Below are positions 41,930 through 51,240 of a stretch of 58,654 bases of DNA, one piece after another. The stretch is from positions 1 to 58,654 of the forward strand of contig JANQGM010000009.1 of the NCBI GenBank assembly GCA_028277345.1, in the 5' to 3' direction. Every line of letters starts with the position of its first letter. Positions within the stretch are counted from its first letter, which is position 1. The position numbers and the translations under genes were made by a program. The notes beneath the pieces are model-generated. The model had not been told where the DNA came from and did no database searches. It saw nothing but the letters and a program-made list of their open reading frames with translations. Origin of the DNA: Candidatus Bipolaricaulota bacterium (lineage in GTDB: Bacteria; Bipolaricaulota; Bipolaricaulia; UBA7950; UBA9294).

Positions 41930-43668
41930 CGGCTCAGACTCCCTCGGTGAAGCATGCCGAGCTTCGGCCGACGGTGCAGGTCCGGTTCCCGGATGGACGC
42001 GTGTTCGAATTCGAACGCGGCGCCGCCTTGGTCGACGCATTCCGGGTGGCGTTCCCCGCCGACAATCAGCCGGTTGCCGCCATTGTCAATGGCAGATTGG
42101 TCGAATCCTCACGTCCGGTGGATTGGGACATCGACGTACAGCCGATCTTTCTCACCGATTCCGATGGAATACGGATTTACGCGCGAAGCCTGTCGTTTCT
42201 TCTCATTGCCGTGGTTCGCGAACTGTTCCCCGATGTCAAGGTGACGATCGATTATTCCGTGCCCTACGGCGGTTATGTCTGTCATCTGAAGAATCGCGAT
42301 CCCTTCACCAATGACGAGTTGAAACGCATCAAGGCGCGCATGAAGGCGTTGGTGGACGAGGATCTTCCCCTTCGCCGAAAGCGCGTCACCCTGGATGAAG
42401 CGCGTCGAACATTTCACGAGCAAGGCGACTTCGACAAAGAGCAACTTGTCGCATCGCTCAACGAGGATCACTACCACCTTTACGAGCTCAATGGCACCTC
42501 CGACTATTTCCATGGCTACATGGTTTCATCGACCTGCGTGCTGGAGACGTTCGGGATTGAGCCCTGCGAGGGCGGATTCGTCCTGCGGTTTCCGCGCCGG
42601 GAAAATCCCACGCGACTCGTTCCCAACGTCAAGTTCCGAACCCTCCGGCGCATTTTCGATGAATACGGCCAATGGTTGAAGCTCATCGGCGTCGACGATG
42701 TGGGGGCGCTGAATCAAGCGGTGGGGTCCCAACGCATCGATCAGATCATCTTGGTTTCCGAGGCCCTCCATGAGAAGCGGATCGCGGAGATCGCCGCCCT
42801 CTTGAAGCGCAAGCATGCCGAAGGCGCCCGGCTCGTGTTCGTCGCGGGACCCTCCTCTTCCGGGAAGACCACGTTCTCGAAGCGGCTGTCCATTCAGCTG
42901 ATGGCGTCGGGGCTGCAGCCCTATCCCCTGGGAATGGACGAGTACTTCAATCCCCGCTCTCTCATGATCGAGCGGTACGGGGACGACCTCGATCTCGATG
43001 CCCCCACGGCGATGGATATCTCGCTGCTTCAAGAGCATCTCCATCGATTGATCCGAGGCGAAGCGGTCGCGCTGCCCCATTTCAACTTCCATACAGGAGA
43101 ACGCGAAACCGGCCCCACCATCCGGTTGGGGCAAGATCAAATCCTGCTTGTCGAGGGCATCCACGGCCTGAATCCGGAGATCCTGGAGGGGGCTCCGACC
43201 GAAGCCGCGGTCCGTATCTTCGTGTCCGCCCTAACGCAATTAAATCTGGATTCGCACAACCGGGTATCGACGACGGATACCCGGCTCATCCGGCGGATCG
43301 TCCGCGATGCCGTGTTTCGCGGATATCCGGCCGAAGACACGCTCCGGTTGTGGGACAATGTGCGAAGGGGCGAGAAAAACTACATCTTCCCCTATCAAGA
43401 AGAGGCGGATGTAATGTTCAACTCGGCCCTCAGCTATGAGTTGTCGGTCTTGAAGCCCTATGTGGAGCCACACCTGCTCCAAATTCAGGACCTCGAGTTG
43501 CGTATCGAGGCCGATCGCTTGCTATCCCTGTTGCGCTGGTTCGAGCCATTGGCTCCGGATCATGTGCCTTCCAACTCCATCCTGTGCGAATTCATAGGAG
43601 GCTCGACATTACGCGACTTCGATATCGCCTTGCTTAACGGACATACGGGAAGTCAACCGGAATCTTAG
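41926..43668 (+). CDS. Uridine kinase-like protein with TGS and ThrRS-like N-terminus
   Basis: A 580-residue protein of three parts. Residues 1-75 resemble a TGS domain (VQVRFPDGRVFEFERGAALV). Residues 80-230 resemble the second additional domain of threonyl-tRNA synthetase (SLSFLLIAVVRELFP; LNEDHYHLYEL). From about 300 there is a uridine-kinase/phosphoribulokinase P-loop domain (VFVAGPSSSGKTTFSKRL) with DEYFNPR and LVEGIHGLNPEIL. The same combination is known in thermophile uridine kinases such as Thermotoga TM0751. It probably phosphorylates uridine or cytidine. The start is GTG 41926, overlapping the acuC stop by four bases, so the pair is likely coupled. Confidence 0.87.
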   Translation: MTAQTPSVKHAELRPTVQVRFPDGRVFEFERGAALVDAFRVAFPADNQPVAAIVNGRLVESSRPVDWDIDVQPIFLTDSDGIRIYARSLSFLLIAVVRELFPDVKVTIDYSVPYGGYVCHLKNRDPFTNDELKRIKARMKALVDEDLPLRRKRVTLDEARRTFHEQGDFDKEQLVASLNEDHYHLYELNGTSDYFHGYMVSSTCVLETFGIEPCEGGFVLRFPRRENPTRLVPNVKFRTLRRIFDEYGQWLKLIGVDDVGALNQAVGSQRIDQIILVSEALHEKRIAEIAALLKRKHAEGARLVFVAGPSSSGKTTFSKRLSIQLMASGLQPYPLGMDEYFNPRSLMIERYGDDLDLDAPTAMDISLLQEHLHRLIRGEAVALPHFNFHTGERETGPTIRLGQDQILLVEGIHGLNPEILEGAPTEAAVRIFVSALTQLNLDSHNRVSTTDTRLIRRIVRDAVFRGYPAEDTLRLWDNVRRGEKNYIFPYQEEADVMFNSALSYELSVLKPYVEPHLLQIQDLELRIEADRLLSLLRWFEPLAPDHVPSNSILCEFIGGSTLRDFDIALLNGHTGSQPES

Positions 43669-43685
43669 GATCAAAGGAGAACGGC

Positions 43686-44510
43686 GTGAATACCGAACGA
43701 TTGATGACCTTGGCATTAGAGATGGCCGGATTGACCGACGTTCCCGGAGACAGCGCCATCTATCATCCCGGCGACGAGATCCGAAGGATTCTGTTTGGCA
43801 TCGATATCAAGTCGCCTGAACTGAAGATCGCCAAGGATTTGGGCTTCGATGCCGCCATCAGCCATCACCCAACCGGAGGGAGGGCGCGGTTGCAGTTCTT
43901 CGAGGTTCTGTACCGGCATCTCGATCAGATGTTGGCGAGCGGCGTCGACGAATCGGTGGCCCAGACGATTGTCGATGAATTGGCGGAAGGACACCGGATG
44001 ATGGCGGCCATGTCGAACTACGACCACGATCCGTCCGTGGCGCGGCTGCTCGATTTGCCCTACATGAACATCCATACGCCGCTGGATGAGATCGGTCGGC
44101 ATCGACTGCAAACCGCGGCGGACGAGCTGCCAGCCGAGGAGACGGTCTCAGCGTTGATCGCTCATCTTCATGGCTCTTTCGGCGAATTCGCCAATGCCCA
44201 AACGGCGATCGAGCAGCGGGTCGGTCGTCCCGACAATGCGATCGGCAAGGTCGTGATGTCGCATGGGGCCGGCACCAATGGCGGCTATCCCGTGGCCAAG
44301 GCCTACTTCGATCATGGCGTGGATACGCTGATCTACATCCATTGCCGCCCCGCCGACTCGAAGAAACTTGCCGCTGAATTCGGAGAGAGTAAGAATTTGA
44401 TCGTGACCGGGCACATCGTGTCGGATTCGATCGGAATCAATCCTTATATCGATCGGCTTCGTACCGAAGGGCTCGAGGTCGTCACCCTGTCGGGCATCAT
44501 TCCCGAGTAG
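43686..44510 (+). CDS. NIF3-like metal-binding protein
   Basis: A 274-residue protein. Segments such as RRILFGIDIKSPELKIAKDL followed by AAISHHPTGG match the start of NIF3/DUF34 proteins, where His residues bind a dinuclear metal centre. NIHTPLDEIGRHRL and SHGAGTNGGYPVAKAYFDHGV are comparable to the family's NxHxxxD and late His regions, and VTGHIVSDSIGI to its HxxxE-like end. The molecular role of NIF3 proteins is unsettled; a hydrolase is suspected. GTG 43686 follows an aaaggagaa site. Confidence 0.7.
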   Translation: MNTERLMTLALEMAGLTDVPGDSAIYHPGDEIRRILFGIDIKSPELKIAKDLGFDAAISHHPTGGRARLQFFEVLYRHLDQMLASGVDESVAQTIVDELAEGHRMMAAMSNYDHDPSVARLLDLPYMNIHTPLDEIGRHRLQTAADELPAEETVSALIAHLHGSFGEFANAQTAIEQRVGRPDNAIGKVVMSHGAGTNGGYPVAKAYFDHGVDTLIYIHCRPADSKKLAAEFGESKNLIVTGHIVSDSIGINPYIDRLRTEGLEVVTLSGIIPE

Positions 44511-44535
44511 GCCGGCCTTTCGAAAGGAGGCGACC

Positions 44536-45315
44536 GTGAGTTGGACGATTGCAACCTATAACGTGAATTCTGTGCGGGCCCGCTTGCATGTCTTGGAGCC
44601 GTGGCTCGCTCGGGTATCTCCGGACGTCGTCTGTTTGCAGGAAACCAAGGTTCAGGATCATGAGTTCCCGACCCAGCCCTTCGAGGATGCGGGTTACCAC
44701 GTCGCCTTCAAGGGGCAGAAGTCGTACAACGGCGTGGCCATTCTTTCCAAATCCGGAGCCGCGTCCGTGCGTTGCGGGTTTGACGACGAGGGGCCTGCCG
44801 ATGAATCCCGGTTCTTGATCGCTGAGATTGACGGGATCACAGTCGTCAACACCTATGTGCCCCAGGGGCGCGATGTCGAGCACGAGATGTATCCGTACAA
44901 GCTGGCGTGGTTCGATCGATTGCGCGCCTTCTTCGAGGCGCACTATGCTCCCGATCAGCCGATCGTCTGGGTTGGCGACATCAATGTTGCGCCAACGGAT
45001 ATTGATATCCACGATCCCAAGCGCCTGCTTGGGCACGTCTGTTTCAACCCGCAAGTGACGGAAGCGCTGCACCGGGTTACGGATTGGGGATTCGTCGATG
45101 TGTTTCGCAAGCATGTGCCTGAAGGCGGTCACTATACCTACTACGATTTCCGAGCGAAAAACGCCATTGAAACCGGTAAGGGATGGAGGATCGATCACAT
45201 TCAGGCCACTGCGCCGTTGGCCGATCGCTCGATTCGCTCCTGGATTGACTTGGAACCAAGACGGGCGGAAAAACCGTCCGACCATACGCCGTTGCTGGCT
45301 GAGTTCTCCAGCTAG
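44536..45315 (+). CDS. xth: Exodeoxyribonuclease III
   Basis: A 259-residue AP endonuclease/3'-exonuclease. Motifs visible are ATYNVNSVRARL, CLQETKVQD (metal Glu), VGDINVAPTDIDIHDPK, and WRIDHIQATAPL followed by KPSDHTPLLAEF (catalytic Asp-His). It nicks DNA at abasic sites in base excision repair. GTG 44536 follows a strong aaaggaggcgacc site and lies 25 bp after the NIF3-like gene. Length is normal for the family. Confidence 0.95.
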   Translation: MSWTIATYNVNSVRARLHVLEPWLARVSPDVVCLQETKVQDHEFPTQPFEDAGYHVAFKGQKSYNGVAILSKSGAASVRCGFDDEGPADESRFLIAEIDGITVVNTYVPQGRDVEHEMYPYKLAWFDRLRAFFEAHYAPDQPIVWVGDINVAPTDIDIHDPKRLLGHVCFNPQVTEALHRVTDWGFVDVFRKHVPEGGHYTYYDFRAKNAIETGKGWRIDHIQATAPLADRSIRSWIDLEPRRAEKPSDHTPLLAEFSS

Positions 45316-45353
45316 TTTGCGGTGCTGGCTCAGCCAGCAGAGAGGGGACGATC

Positions 45354-46529
45354 ATGACTAGGGTACGCTGCATTCTGTTGTCCGTGGCCATTCTTCTGAT
45401 GGTGGGGACCGCCGCCGTTGGGCTGACGGGAAAGATCGCGGTTGTTCTGGATTCAGGCCGGGGAGACCTCTCGTTCAACGACATGGGATACAAGGGCGCG
45501 GATGATGCGGCCCAAGCCTTGGGGCTCGAACTGACCGTCGTCCAAAGCGCGTCAGCCACCGACTTCTTGCCCAATTTGAGAAACCTGGCCCGCACGGCCG
45601 AGTACGACGTTATCCTGAGCTTCGGCTCCTTGTTGGGAGACGCGATCGCGACCGCGGCCGGCGAGTTCCCCGAACAGCGGTTCGTCACCGTGGGCGGCTT
45701 TGTGCCGGATAAAGCCAATGTCATGGCCATCCTGTTTCGCGAGAACGAAATGTCGGCGCTGATTGGCGCCCTTGCCGGGTTGGCGGCCGCCCACCACGCC
45801 TATGCCTATACCGGCGTGGTTCTGGGCATCGAAATTCCGGTGCTCTATCACTTCGAGGCCGGATATCGTTTCGGCATGGATTGGGGATTGGAACGTTACG
45901 AAGCGGTCATGGGGCAAGAAGCGGCCGTTGGGATGCTCTACACCTATACCGGAACGTTCCGAGATATCGCCGTGGGGAAGGCGGCCTCCGAGGCGATGCT
46001 GGCGCAAGGCGCGATATCGATCTACAACGTGGCCGGTGCCTTGGGATTGGGAGATTTGGAGGCGGTGACCGAAGCCCATGTGGTCGCGGGAACGATCACA
46101 GGGCCTCCCTATTACTTCGGAGTCGACGCGAATCAAGACTACCTCGGTCACGGCCGGCATGGGCTGGCCAGCGGCATGAAACGGATCGATGTGGCCACGG
46201 CGTCCGCCGTCGCCTCCGTCGTGAACGGCACGTTCGAAGGCGGCATCGTCAGCCTCGGATTGGCCGAAGGCGGTGTGGGAATCAGTGGGTTGAGCGATCT
46301 CGATGAGTTCATTGACTTTGGCATCGCAGCCGGCGCCATCTCTGCCGACGCCTACTACGAGATCCTTTCCAACTGGGCGCGCAACCGCGCCACCGTGCCG
46401 TCTTGGATCTGGGATGCCGTTACGGAACTTGAAGCGGGCATTCTCGATGGGACGATCCTCGTTCCAACCGCCAATACCTCGGATGAGATGCATGCGATTC
46501 GCGAGCGATATCCCTTGACGGGAGAGTAA
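45354..46529 (+). CDS. BMP/PnrA-type substrate-binding protein (orphan)
   Basis: A 391-residue periplasmic binding protein. The signal peptide (residues 1-24) precedes GKIAVVLDSGRGDLSFNDMGYKGADDAAQ, the start of the BMP/Med/PnrA family. AEYDVILSFGSLLGDAI, GGFVPDKANVMAILFRENEMSAL and GMDWGLERYEAVMGQEA follow. Family members bind nucleosides for ABC transport. No ABC permease or ATPase is in the window. No lipobox Cys is visible, so it is probably soluble. A short inverted repeat TGCTGG/CCAGCA at 45323-45339 lies between xth and its gagaggggac ribosome-binding site. Confidence 0.88.
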   Translation: MTRVRCILLSVAILLMVGTAAVGLTGKIAVVLDSGRGDLSFNDMGYKGADDAAQALGLELTVVQSASATDFLPNLRNLARTAEYDVILSFGSLLGDAIATAAGEFPEQRFVTVGGFVPDKANVMAILFRENEMSALIGALAGLAAAHHAYAYTGVVLGIEIPVLYHFEAGYRFGMDWGLERYEAVMGQEAAVGMLYTYTGTFRDIAVGKAASEAMLAQGAISIYNVAGALGLGDLEAVTEAHVVAGTITGPPYYFGVDANQDYLGHGRHGLASGMKRIDVATASAVASVVNGTFEGGIVSLGLAEGGVGISGLSDLDEFIDFGIAAGAISADAYYEILSNWARNRATVPSWIWDAVTELEAGILDGTILVPTANTSDEMHAIRERYPLTGE

Positions 46530-46611
46530 TCCGCGCTTTTGTCTCTGTGAACGTGGGGTATACTGGCGGCACTTCGCTCCGCGCCGCCGGAGACGTCCAT
46601 AGGGGGACACT

Positions 46612-48105
46612 GTGAATACGCTCGCTGCCTACACGCAACATCTCCACGAAATGAACATCCTCTCCTCCGCGCTATCGCTCATTGGATGGGATCAAGAGAC
46701 CCACATGCCGCCTCGCGGCATTGGATTCCGCTCGCAAGTGATGGGGCGGTTGACGAAGAACCTGTTCGAGCTGACGGTGTCTCCGGAACTGGGGACACTG
46801 CTCGAACAGTTGGAAGCCGATGACTCCCTTTCCCTCGAGCAGAAGGCCAGCGTTCGCGACATCGGAAAGCAATATCGCCGTCGCAAGGCCATCCCTCCAG
46901 CGCTGATCGAAGAGCAAGCGGAGACCCAGTCGCAGGCGCAAGCCGCCTGGGCGGAGGCGCGCAAGAAATCGGACTTCTCCATCTTCGAACCCCTGCTGGT
47001 TCAGATGGTCGATTACGCGCGTACGTTCGCCGACTACTTCGGGTATGAGGATCACCCGTATGACGGATTGCTTGAGGAATACGAACCGGGCATGACGGTG
47101 ACGAAGCTTCAAGGCATTATCGGCCCGCTTCGCGAACAACTCGTTCCCTTCCTAAAGCAACTGATGGAAGAGGGAACCGCGCCGGACACCTCGCCGATCT
47201 GTGGCCACTTTGACGTCCCGACGCAACGGATACTTGCGCGCCGCGCATTGGAAACCGTGCTGTATGATTTCGATGCCGGCGCATTGGACGATGTCGCCCA
47301 TCCCTTCTCCACGGCCATTGCCTTCGACGATGTCCGCGTCACCAATCGCTATTTGGAGGATCACATCACCTCCGGGCTGTTCGGCGCGCTCCACGAAGGC
47401 GGACACGCCCTCTATGGCCAAGGTATGCCCGAGGAGCTATACCAGCTCCGCTTATCCGGCGGAGCGTCCAACGGAATGCACGAATCGCAATCGAGGACGA
47501 TCGAGAACCAGCTTGGCCGCAGCCTGCCCTTCTGGAAACACTTCCAACCGATCCTCGCTGAGGTCTTCCCTCAATTCCGTGACGTATCGCCGGAGGCCTT
47601 GTATGCGGCCGTCAACGAGGTCACGCCGTCGTTCATTCGCGTCGAGGCCGATGAAGTCACCTACAACCTCCACATCATGCTGCGCGCCGAGCTTGAGGCC
47701 GAGCTCGTCGCCGGAGAGCTGCAGGTCAAGGACCTGCCGGGCCGGTGGAACCAGGCGATGGAGGAGTACCTCGGGATTACGCCCCCCAACGATGCCTTGG
47801 GCGTGCTGCAGGACGTCCATTGGTCTGTCGGCTACTACGGCTATTTCCCGTCCTACATGCTCGGGAATCTGTATGCGAGCCAGCTGGCCGTGCAAACGTG
47901 GGTGGACATCCCCGATTTGGACGAGCAGATTGCGTCCGGCAACATCAAGGCGCTCATCGACTGGCTGATCGAGAACGTGCACCGTGTGGGCGGCGTCTAT
48001 CAACCGGACGAGTTGATGCGGCGCGTGACCGGCGAACCGCTCGATTCATCGCATTTCGTACGCTATGTGAAGACCAAATACTCGGAGATCTATGGCTTGA
48101 GCTAA
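46612..48105 (+). CDS. Carboxypeptidase Taq (M32 metallopeptidase)
   Basis: A 497-residue M32 family enzyme. It opens with MNILSSALSLIGWDQETHMPP, and the zinc motif HEGGH (HExxH form) is near residue 261, followed by the family segment GMHESQSRTIENQLGRSLPFW, where a Glu is the third ligand. The remainder (DVHWSVGYYGYFPSYMLGNLYA) is typical. It removes single residues from peptide C-termini and is cytoplasmic. GTG 46612 has an agggggaca site. A -10-like TATACT is at 46559-46564 without a good -35. Confidence 0.95.
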   Translation: MNTLAAYTQHLHEMNILSSALSLIGWDQETHMPPRGIGFRSQVMGRLTKNLFELTVSPELGTLLEQLEADDSLSLEQKASVRDIGKQYRRRKAIPPALIEEQAETQSQAQAAWAEARKKSDFSIFEPLLVQMVDYARTFADYFGYEDHPYDGLLEEYEPGMTVTKLQGIIGPLREQLVPFLKQLMEEGTAPDTSPICGHFDVPTQRILARRALETVLYDFDAGALDDVAHPFSTAIAFDDVRVTNRYLEDHITSGLFGALHEGGHALYGQGMPEELYQLRLSGGASNGMHESQSRTIENQLGRSLPFWKHFQPILAEVFPQFRDVSPEALYAAVNEVTPSFIRVEADEVTYNLHIMLRAELEAELVAGELQVKDLPGRWNQAMEEYLGITPPNDALGVLQDVHWSVGYYGYFPSYMLGNLYASQLAVQTWVDIPDLDEQIASGNIKALIDWLIENVHRVGGVYQPDELMRRVTGEPLDSSHFVRYVKTKYSEIYGLS

Positions 48106-48136
48106 CGTCCGCTTCACCGATCGCAAGGAGGATGGT

Positions 48137-49240
48137 GTGGATTACGAGGCACGCCGGCAGCGGCTGTTGGAGGGCAAGGACATTGACGCCTACCTGGTGT
48201 TCGATCTCGACCGGACGATGCCATCGCAAATGGATCGGTCCAACATGCGCTACCTCTCGGGATATGGCGGCGAGGGCGCCCTGCTGGTCACCGCGGGCGA
48301 GACCGTCATTCTGACGGACTCCCGTTATCTGGAACAGGCACGAAAGCAAGTGCCGGAGTTGCCGCTCATTCATGCGGAGGGCAAGTACTACGACGCGCTG
48401 AACGAGGCGATCGGCGCGCGCGGACTGAAACGGATCGGCTACTCCGCCTGGCGGATGACCGATTACGTGCTCGGCCGTCTGAAGACGATTCCTGGCACAG
48501 CATGGATCGGATTCGAAGATTCGGTGACCGATCAGCGCGCCTGCAAGGATGCGGATGAACTGACCGCGTTGCGCGAAGCCATCCGCCTGGCCGAAGAGGC
48601 GCTTGCCCACCTGCGCGATACGGTCAAGGCGGGGGACAATGAGGTCGATGTCGCCGCCGCCTTGTCGGCCAACCTTCGCGAGCTCGGATCGGAGCGCGTG
48701 GCCTTCGGCCCCACGGTTGCCTCTGGACCCAATTCGGCGCTCCCCCACTACCGTCCGTCGCTCAATCCACGCCCACTTGAGGCGGATGACTTCCTGCTCA
48801 TCGATTTCGGGGGTGTCGTCAGCGGCTACGTCTCCGACATTACCCGCACTTTCGTCATGGGCGAAGCGTCGGAGAAACAGCGCGAGATCTACGCAGTCGT
48901 GCTGGAGTCTCTCCGCGTCGGCATCGAGGCGATTCAACCGGGACTTCCGGGCGATATCCCCCACGAGGCCGCCAAGGGGGTGATCCTGAATTCGCCCTAT
49001 GCCGACCACATCTTCCTGTCCCCCTTGGGGCACGGCGTGGGCCTGGAAGTGCATGAACTGCCCAAGATGGGTCTGAACGTCGGCGAGATCCTGAAGCCGG
49101 GCATGGTGGTCACGGTCGAACCCGGCATCTACATCCCCGGCTTCGGCGGCGTGCGCATCGAAGACACGGTGCTCGTCACCGAAACCGGCTGCGAGGTCCT
49201 CACCCACTTCCCCAAGGACGCCTTGCTGTCCGTTGGTTGA
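48137..49240 (+). CDS. Xaa-Pro aminopeptidase/dipeptidase (M24B)
   Basis: A 367-residue creatinase-fold metallopeptidase. N-terminal domain residues 1-140 carry RSNMRYLSGYGGEGALLVT. The catalytic domain has metal ligands in LLIDFGGVVSGYVSDITRTF, LGHGVGLEVHELP, VTVEPGIYIPGFGGVRIEDT and a final Glu. It cleaves the bond N-terminal to Pro. It follows the M32 gene by 31 bp and a strong aaggaggatg site, so the two peptidases probably work together in peptide use. GTG start. Confidence 0.95.
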   Translation: MDYEARRQRLLEGKDIDAYLVFDLDRTMPSQMDRSNMRYLSGYGGEGALLVTAGETVILTDSRYLEQARKQVPELPLIHAEGKYYDALNEAIGARGLKRIGYSAWRMTDYVLGRLKTIPGTAWIGFEDSVTDQRACKDADELTALREAIRLAEEALAHLRDTVKAGDNEVDVAAALSANLRELGSERVAFGPTVASGPNSALPHYRPSLNPRPLEADDFLLIDFGGVVSGYVSDITRTFVMGEASEKQREIYAVVLESLRVGIEAIQPGLPGDIPHEAAKGVILNSPYADHIFLSPLGHGVGLEVHELPKMGLNVGEILKPGMVVTVEPGIYIPGFGGVRIEDTVLVTETGCEVLTHFPKDALLSVG

Positions 49241-49304
49241 AGGGCAAGCGGCGTCTGACGTCGCCAACCCGTTTCATGGCTATGCATTGGGAGTGTAGGT
49301 CCTC

Positions 49305-49333
49305 TTGGCAGCGCGCGGGATTGCGTGGAGAAT
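49305..49333 (+). promoter_or_regulatory. Possible promoter of the TatT-like gene
   Basis: TTGGCA (49305-49310) and GAGAAT (49328-49333) are 17 bp apart, with a start expected near 49340, about 24 nt before ATG 49364. The -10 is poor. Confidence 0.35.
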
Positions 49334-49363
49334 AGCGGAATCACGCACGCAAAGGAGAGGTTA

Positions 49364-50230
49364 ATGGTTCGTCTTCCGCGTTTTGCCGTTTTCACACTCG
49401 TCAGTCTCGTTGCATTCATGGTTTGCGTCCATGCCGAACCAGAGGACGTCTCCCTGGTCGATCGGGTCGCTGAAGCGGACGCCGCCTTTACGGTTCGATA
49501 TGTGCAGGAGAACCTTTTACAGGCTCTGTCGCGCTATGAGGATGTCCTTCCCGAACTGGCCGATCTCGGGATTCAATCGCAGGCCACGGTGCTCAATCGG
49601 TTATCCCAACTGTGCTACGAGGCCACTGTCTTCTCCGAGGGGGATACGTCCGAAGACGGGGCGTTGTTTGAGCGCGGCAAGGCGTACGGGTTTCAAAGCC
49701 TCCGGTTGAATCCGCACTTCGAGGCGAGCGAGACGAGCGGATTCCGAGACGCGGTGAGTCACGTCACCGATCCGGCAGCCCTGCACTGGACGGCCAGCAA
49801 CTGGGGGAAGCTGTGCGGGATGAATCCCATCGAGGGGTTGCTCCAGCAAGGCAAGGTTCTCGCCCTCTTCTCTCGGAGCGTCGAGATCGATCCCGGCTAC
49901 TTTGGCGGCAGTTCGGCCAGTTCGCTTGGTTCCCTGCTCATCATGTCTCCGGCCGCGCTTGGCGGAGATGCGGAGGCAGGGTTGGCCCTCATCGAAGACG
50001 CCATCGCTCTCAATCCGGCCTATCTCTCCAATCGCACAATACTCGCCGAATACTGGGGGTTCACCTACGGCTACTTCGGACAGCTCACGGGCATCCGAGA
50101 TGCCGAGCTCATCGAGCGCGAACTGACCGCTGTCTTGGAGGCGGAGTTGGGAACGTGGCTGTTTTGGAATCGGCAGGCCAAGGCGAATGCGGAACGGCTT
50201 CTTCGGCAACTTGAGGAGATGAGAGACTAG
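49364..50230 (+). CDS. TatT-like TRAP-associated protein
   Basis: A 288-residue secreted protein with a signal peptide (residues 1-24: MVRLPRFAVFTLVSLVAFMV). The rest is helical with repeats of the TPR type: HWTASNWGKLCGMNPIEGL, RSVEIDPGYFGGSSASSLG, and GDAEAGLALIEDAIALNP. This order resembles the TatT (TRAP T-component) family, which forms a periplasmic helical bundle. No TRAP transporter genes are in the window. ATG 49364 follows aaaggagaggtta. The stop shares a CTAG with the convergent hpnA. Confidence 0.65.
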   Translation: MVRLPRFAVFTLVSLVAFMVCVHAEPEDVSLVDRVAEADAAFTVRYVQENLLQALSRYEDVLPELADLGIQSQATVLNRLSQLCYEATVFSEGDTSEDGALFERGKAYGFQSLRLNPHFEASETSGFRDAVSHVTDPAALHWTASNWGKLCGMNPIEGLLQQGKVLALFSRSVEIDPGYFGGSSASSLGSLLIMSPAALGGDAEAGLALIEDAIALNPAYLSNRTILAEYWGFTYGYFGQLTGIRDAELIERELTAVLEAELGTWLFWNRQAKANAERLLRQLEEMRD

Positions 50231-51240
50231 GCGGATGCGGGGCGATGGCGTTTCGCCTCAACGTAGCCGCCCTCCGTGAACCATGAAACGGCGTCCCGCA
50301 AGGCGTGCTCGATGGGCGTCTGTGGGAATCCCAGTTCAGTGATCGCCTTTGAGCAATCGAAATGCCGGAACTTCCGAGCCGTCTTCACGGCAGCCAAGGG
50401 AATGCGTGGAGGCCGCTTCAACAGGGTTCCTCGGACGAACTCATCGACATAGCCGGCGCAAAGAGCCAGAGGCAAGGGGATACGCACGGTGGGCGCAGCG
50501 ATGCCGGTGACGGTTTCCAGCGACCTCAGCAGATCGCGAAGCGTAAGGTTTGTGTTCCCGAGGATATAGCGTTCGCCCTGTCGCCCGTGCTCAAGGGCCT
50601 GGAGGTGTCCGATCGCGACATCGCGGACATCCACGACGTTGAGCCCCGTGTTGACATAGGCGGGCATCCGGCCGGCGAGAAAATCGACGATAACCTGACC
50701 GGTGGGCGTCGGCTTGATGTCTCCCGGACCGAGGGGCATGGTGGGATTCACGATGGTGATCGGCATGCCTTCGTCACAGAACTCGAGGACGAGGCGCTCG
50801 GCGAGGAGCTTCGACATCTTGTAATGTCCGGCGAGGTTGCGCAGGTCAGAAGTCTGGGTTTCATTCCCCAACGTCCGGCCGCGGATGCCGATGGTGGACT
50901 CGGTGCTCGTGTAGACGATCTTCTCGACTCCGGCCCGGCGAGCCGCTTCCAGCATGTTCCGCGTTCCACGGACGTTGGTTTCGTGTACGCTCTTAGGATC
51001 GGGCGTCCAAAATACATAGGAAGCCGCGACATGGAACAGGATCTGACAGCCTGCCACCGCACGCTTCAGGGCGTCGGTATCTCGCAGATCCCCAGGTACC
51101 CATTCGATGTCGAGCGGCCTAAGGTGATCGGTGGGACTCCCCGCGCGGGCGAGGCCGCGGACCTGAAAGCCCCTGGCGATCAATGCGCGCGCGACGTGCC
51201 CGCCAATGAACCCGGTTGCTCCCGTGACGAGCGCCTTCAT
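50227..51240 (-). CDS. hpnA: Hopanoid-associated sugar epimerase HpnA
   Basis: A 337-residue extended SDR. VTGATGFIGGHVARALIARG at the N-terminus, GDLRDTDALKRAVAGCQILFH, ANVRGTRN-type NVRGTRNMLEAA, and VYTSTESTIGI follow the HpnA pattern. The catalytic YKMSKLLAE is near residue 145. HpnA-like genes lie next to hopanoid genes in many bacteria; its substrate is probably a sugar-derived side chain, though activity is not proved. ATG 51240 overlaps the hpnG stop as ATGA. It is the last gene of the hpnHGA set. Confidence 0.88.
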   Translation of the reverse strand: MKALVTGATGFIGGHVARALIARGFQVRGLARAGSPTDHLRPLDIEWVPGDLRDTDALKRAVAGCQILFHVAASYVFWTPDPKSVHETNVRGTRNMLEAARRAGVEKIVYTSTESTIGIRGRTLGNETQTSDLRNLAGHYKMSKLLAERLVLEFCDEGMPITIVNPTMPLGPGDIKPTPTGQVIVDFLAGRMPAYVNTGLNVVDVRDVAIGHLQALEHGRQGERYILGNTNLTLRDLLRSLETVTGIAAPTVRIPLPLALCAGYVDEFVRGTLLKRPPRIPLAAVKTARKFRHFDCSKAITELGFPQTPIEHALRDAVSWFTEGGYVEAKRHRPASA

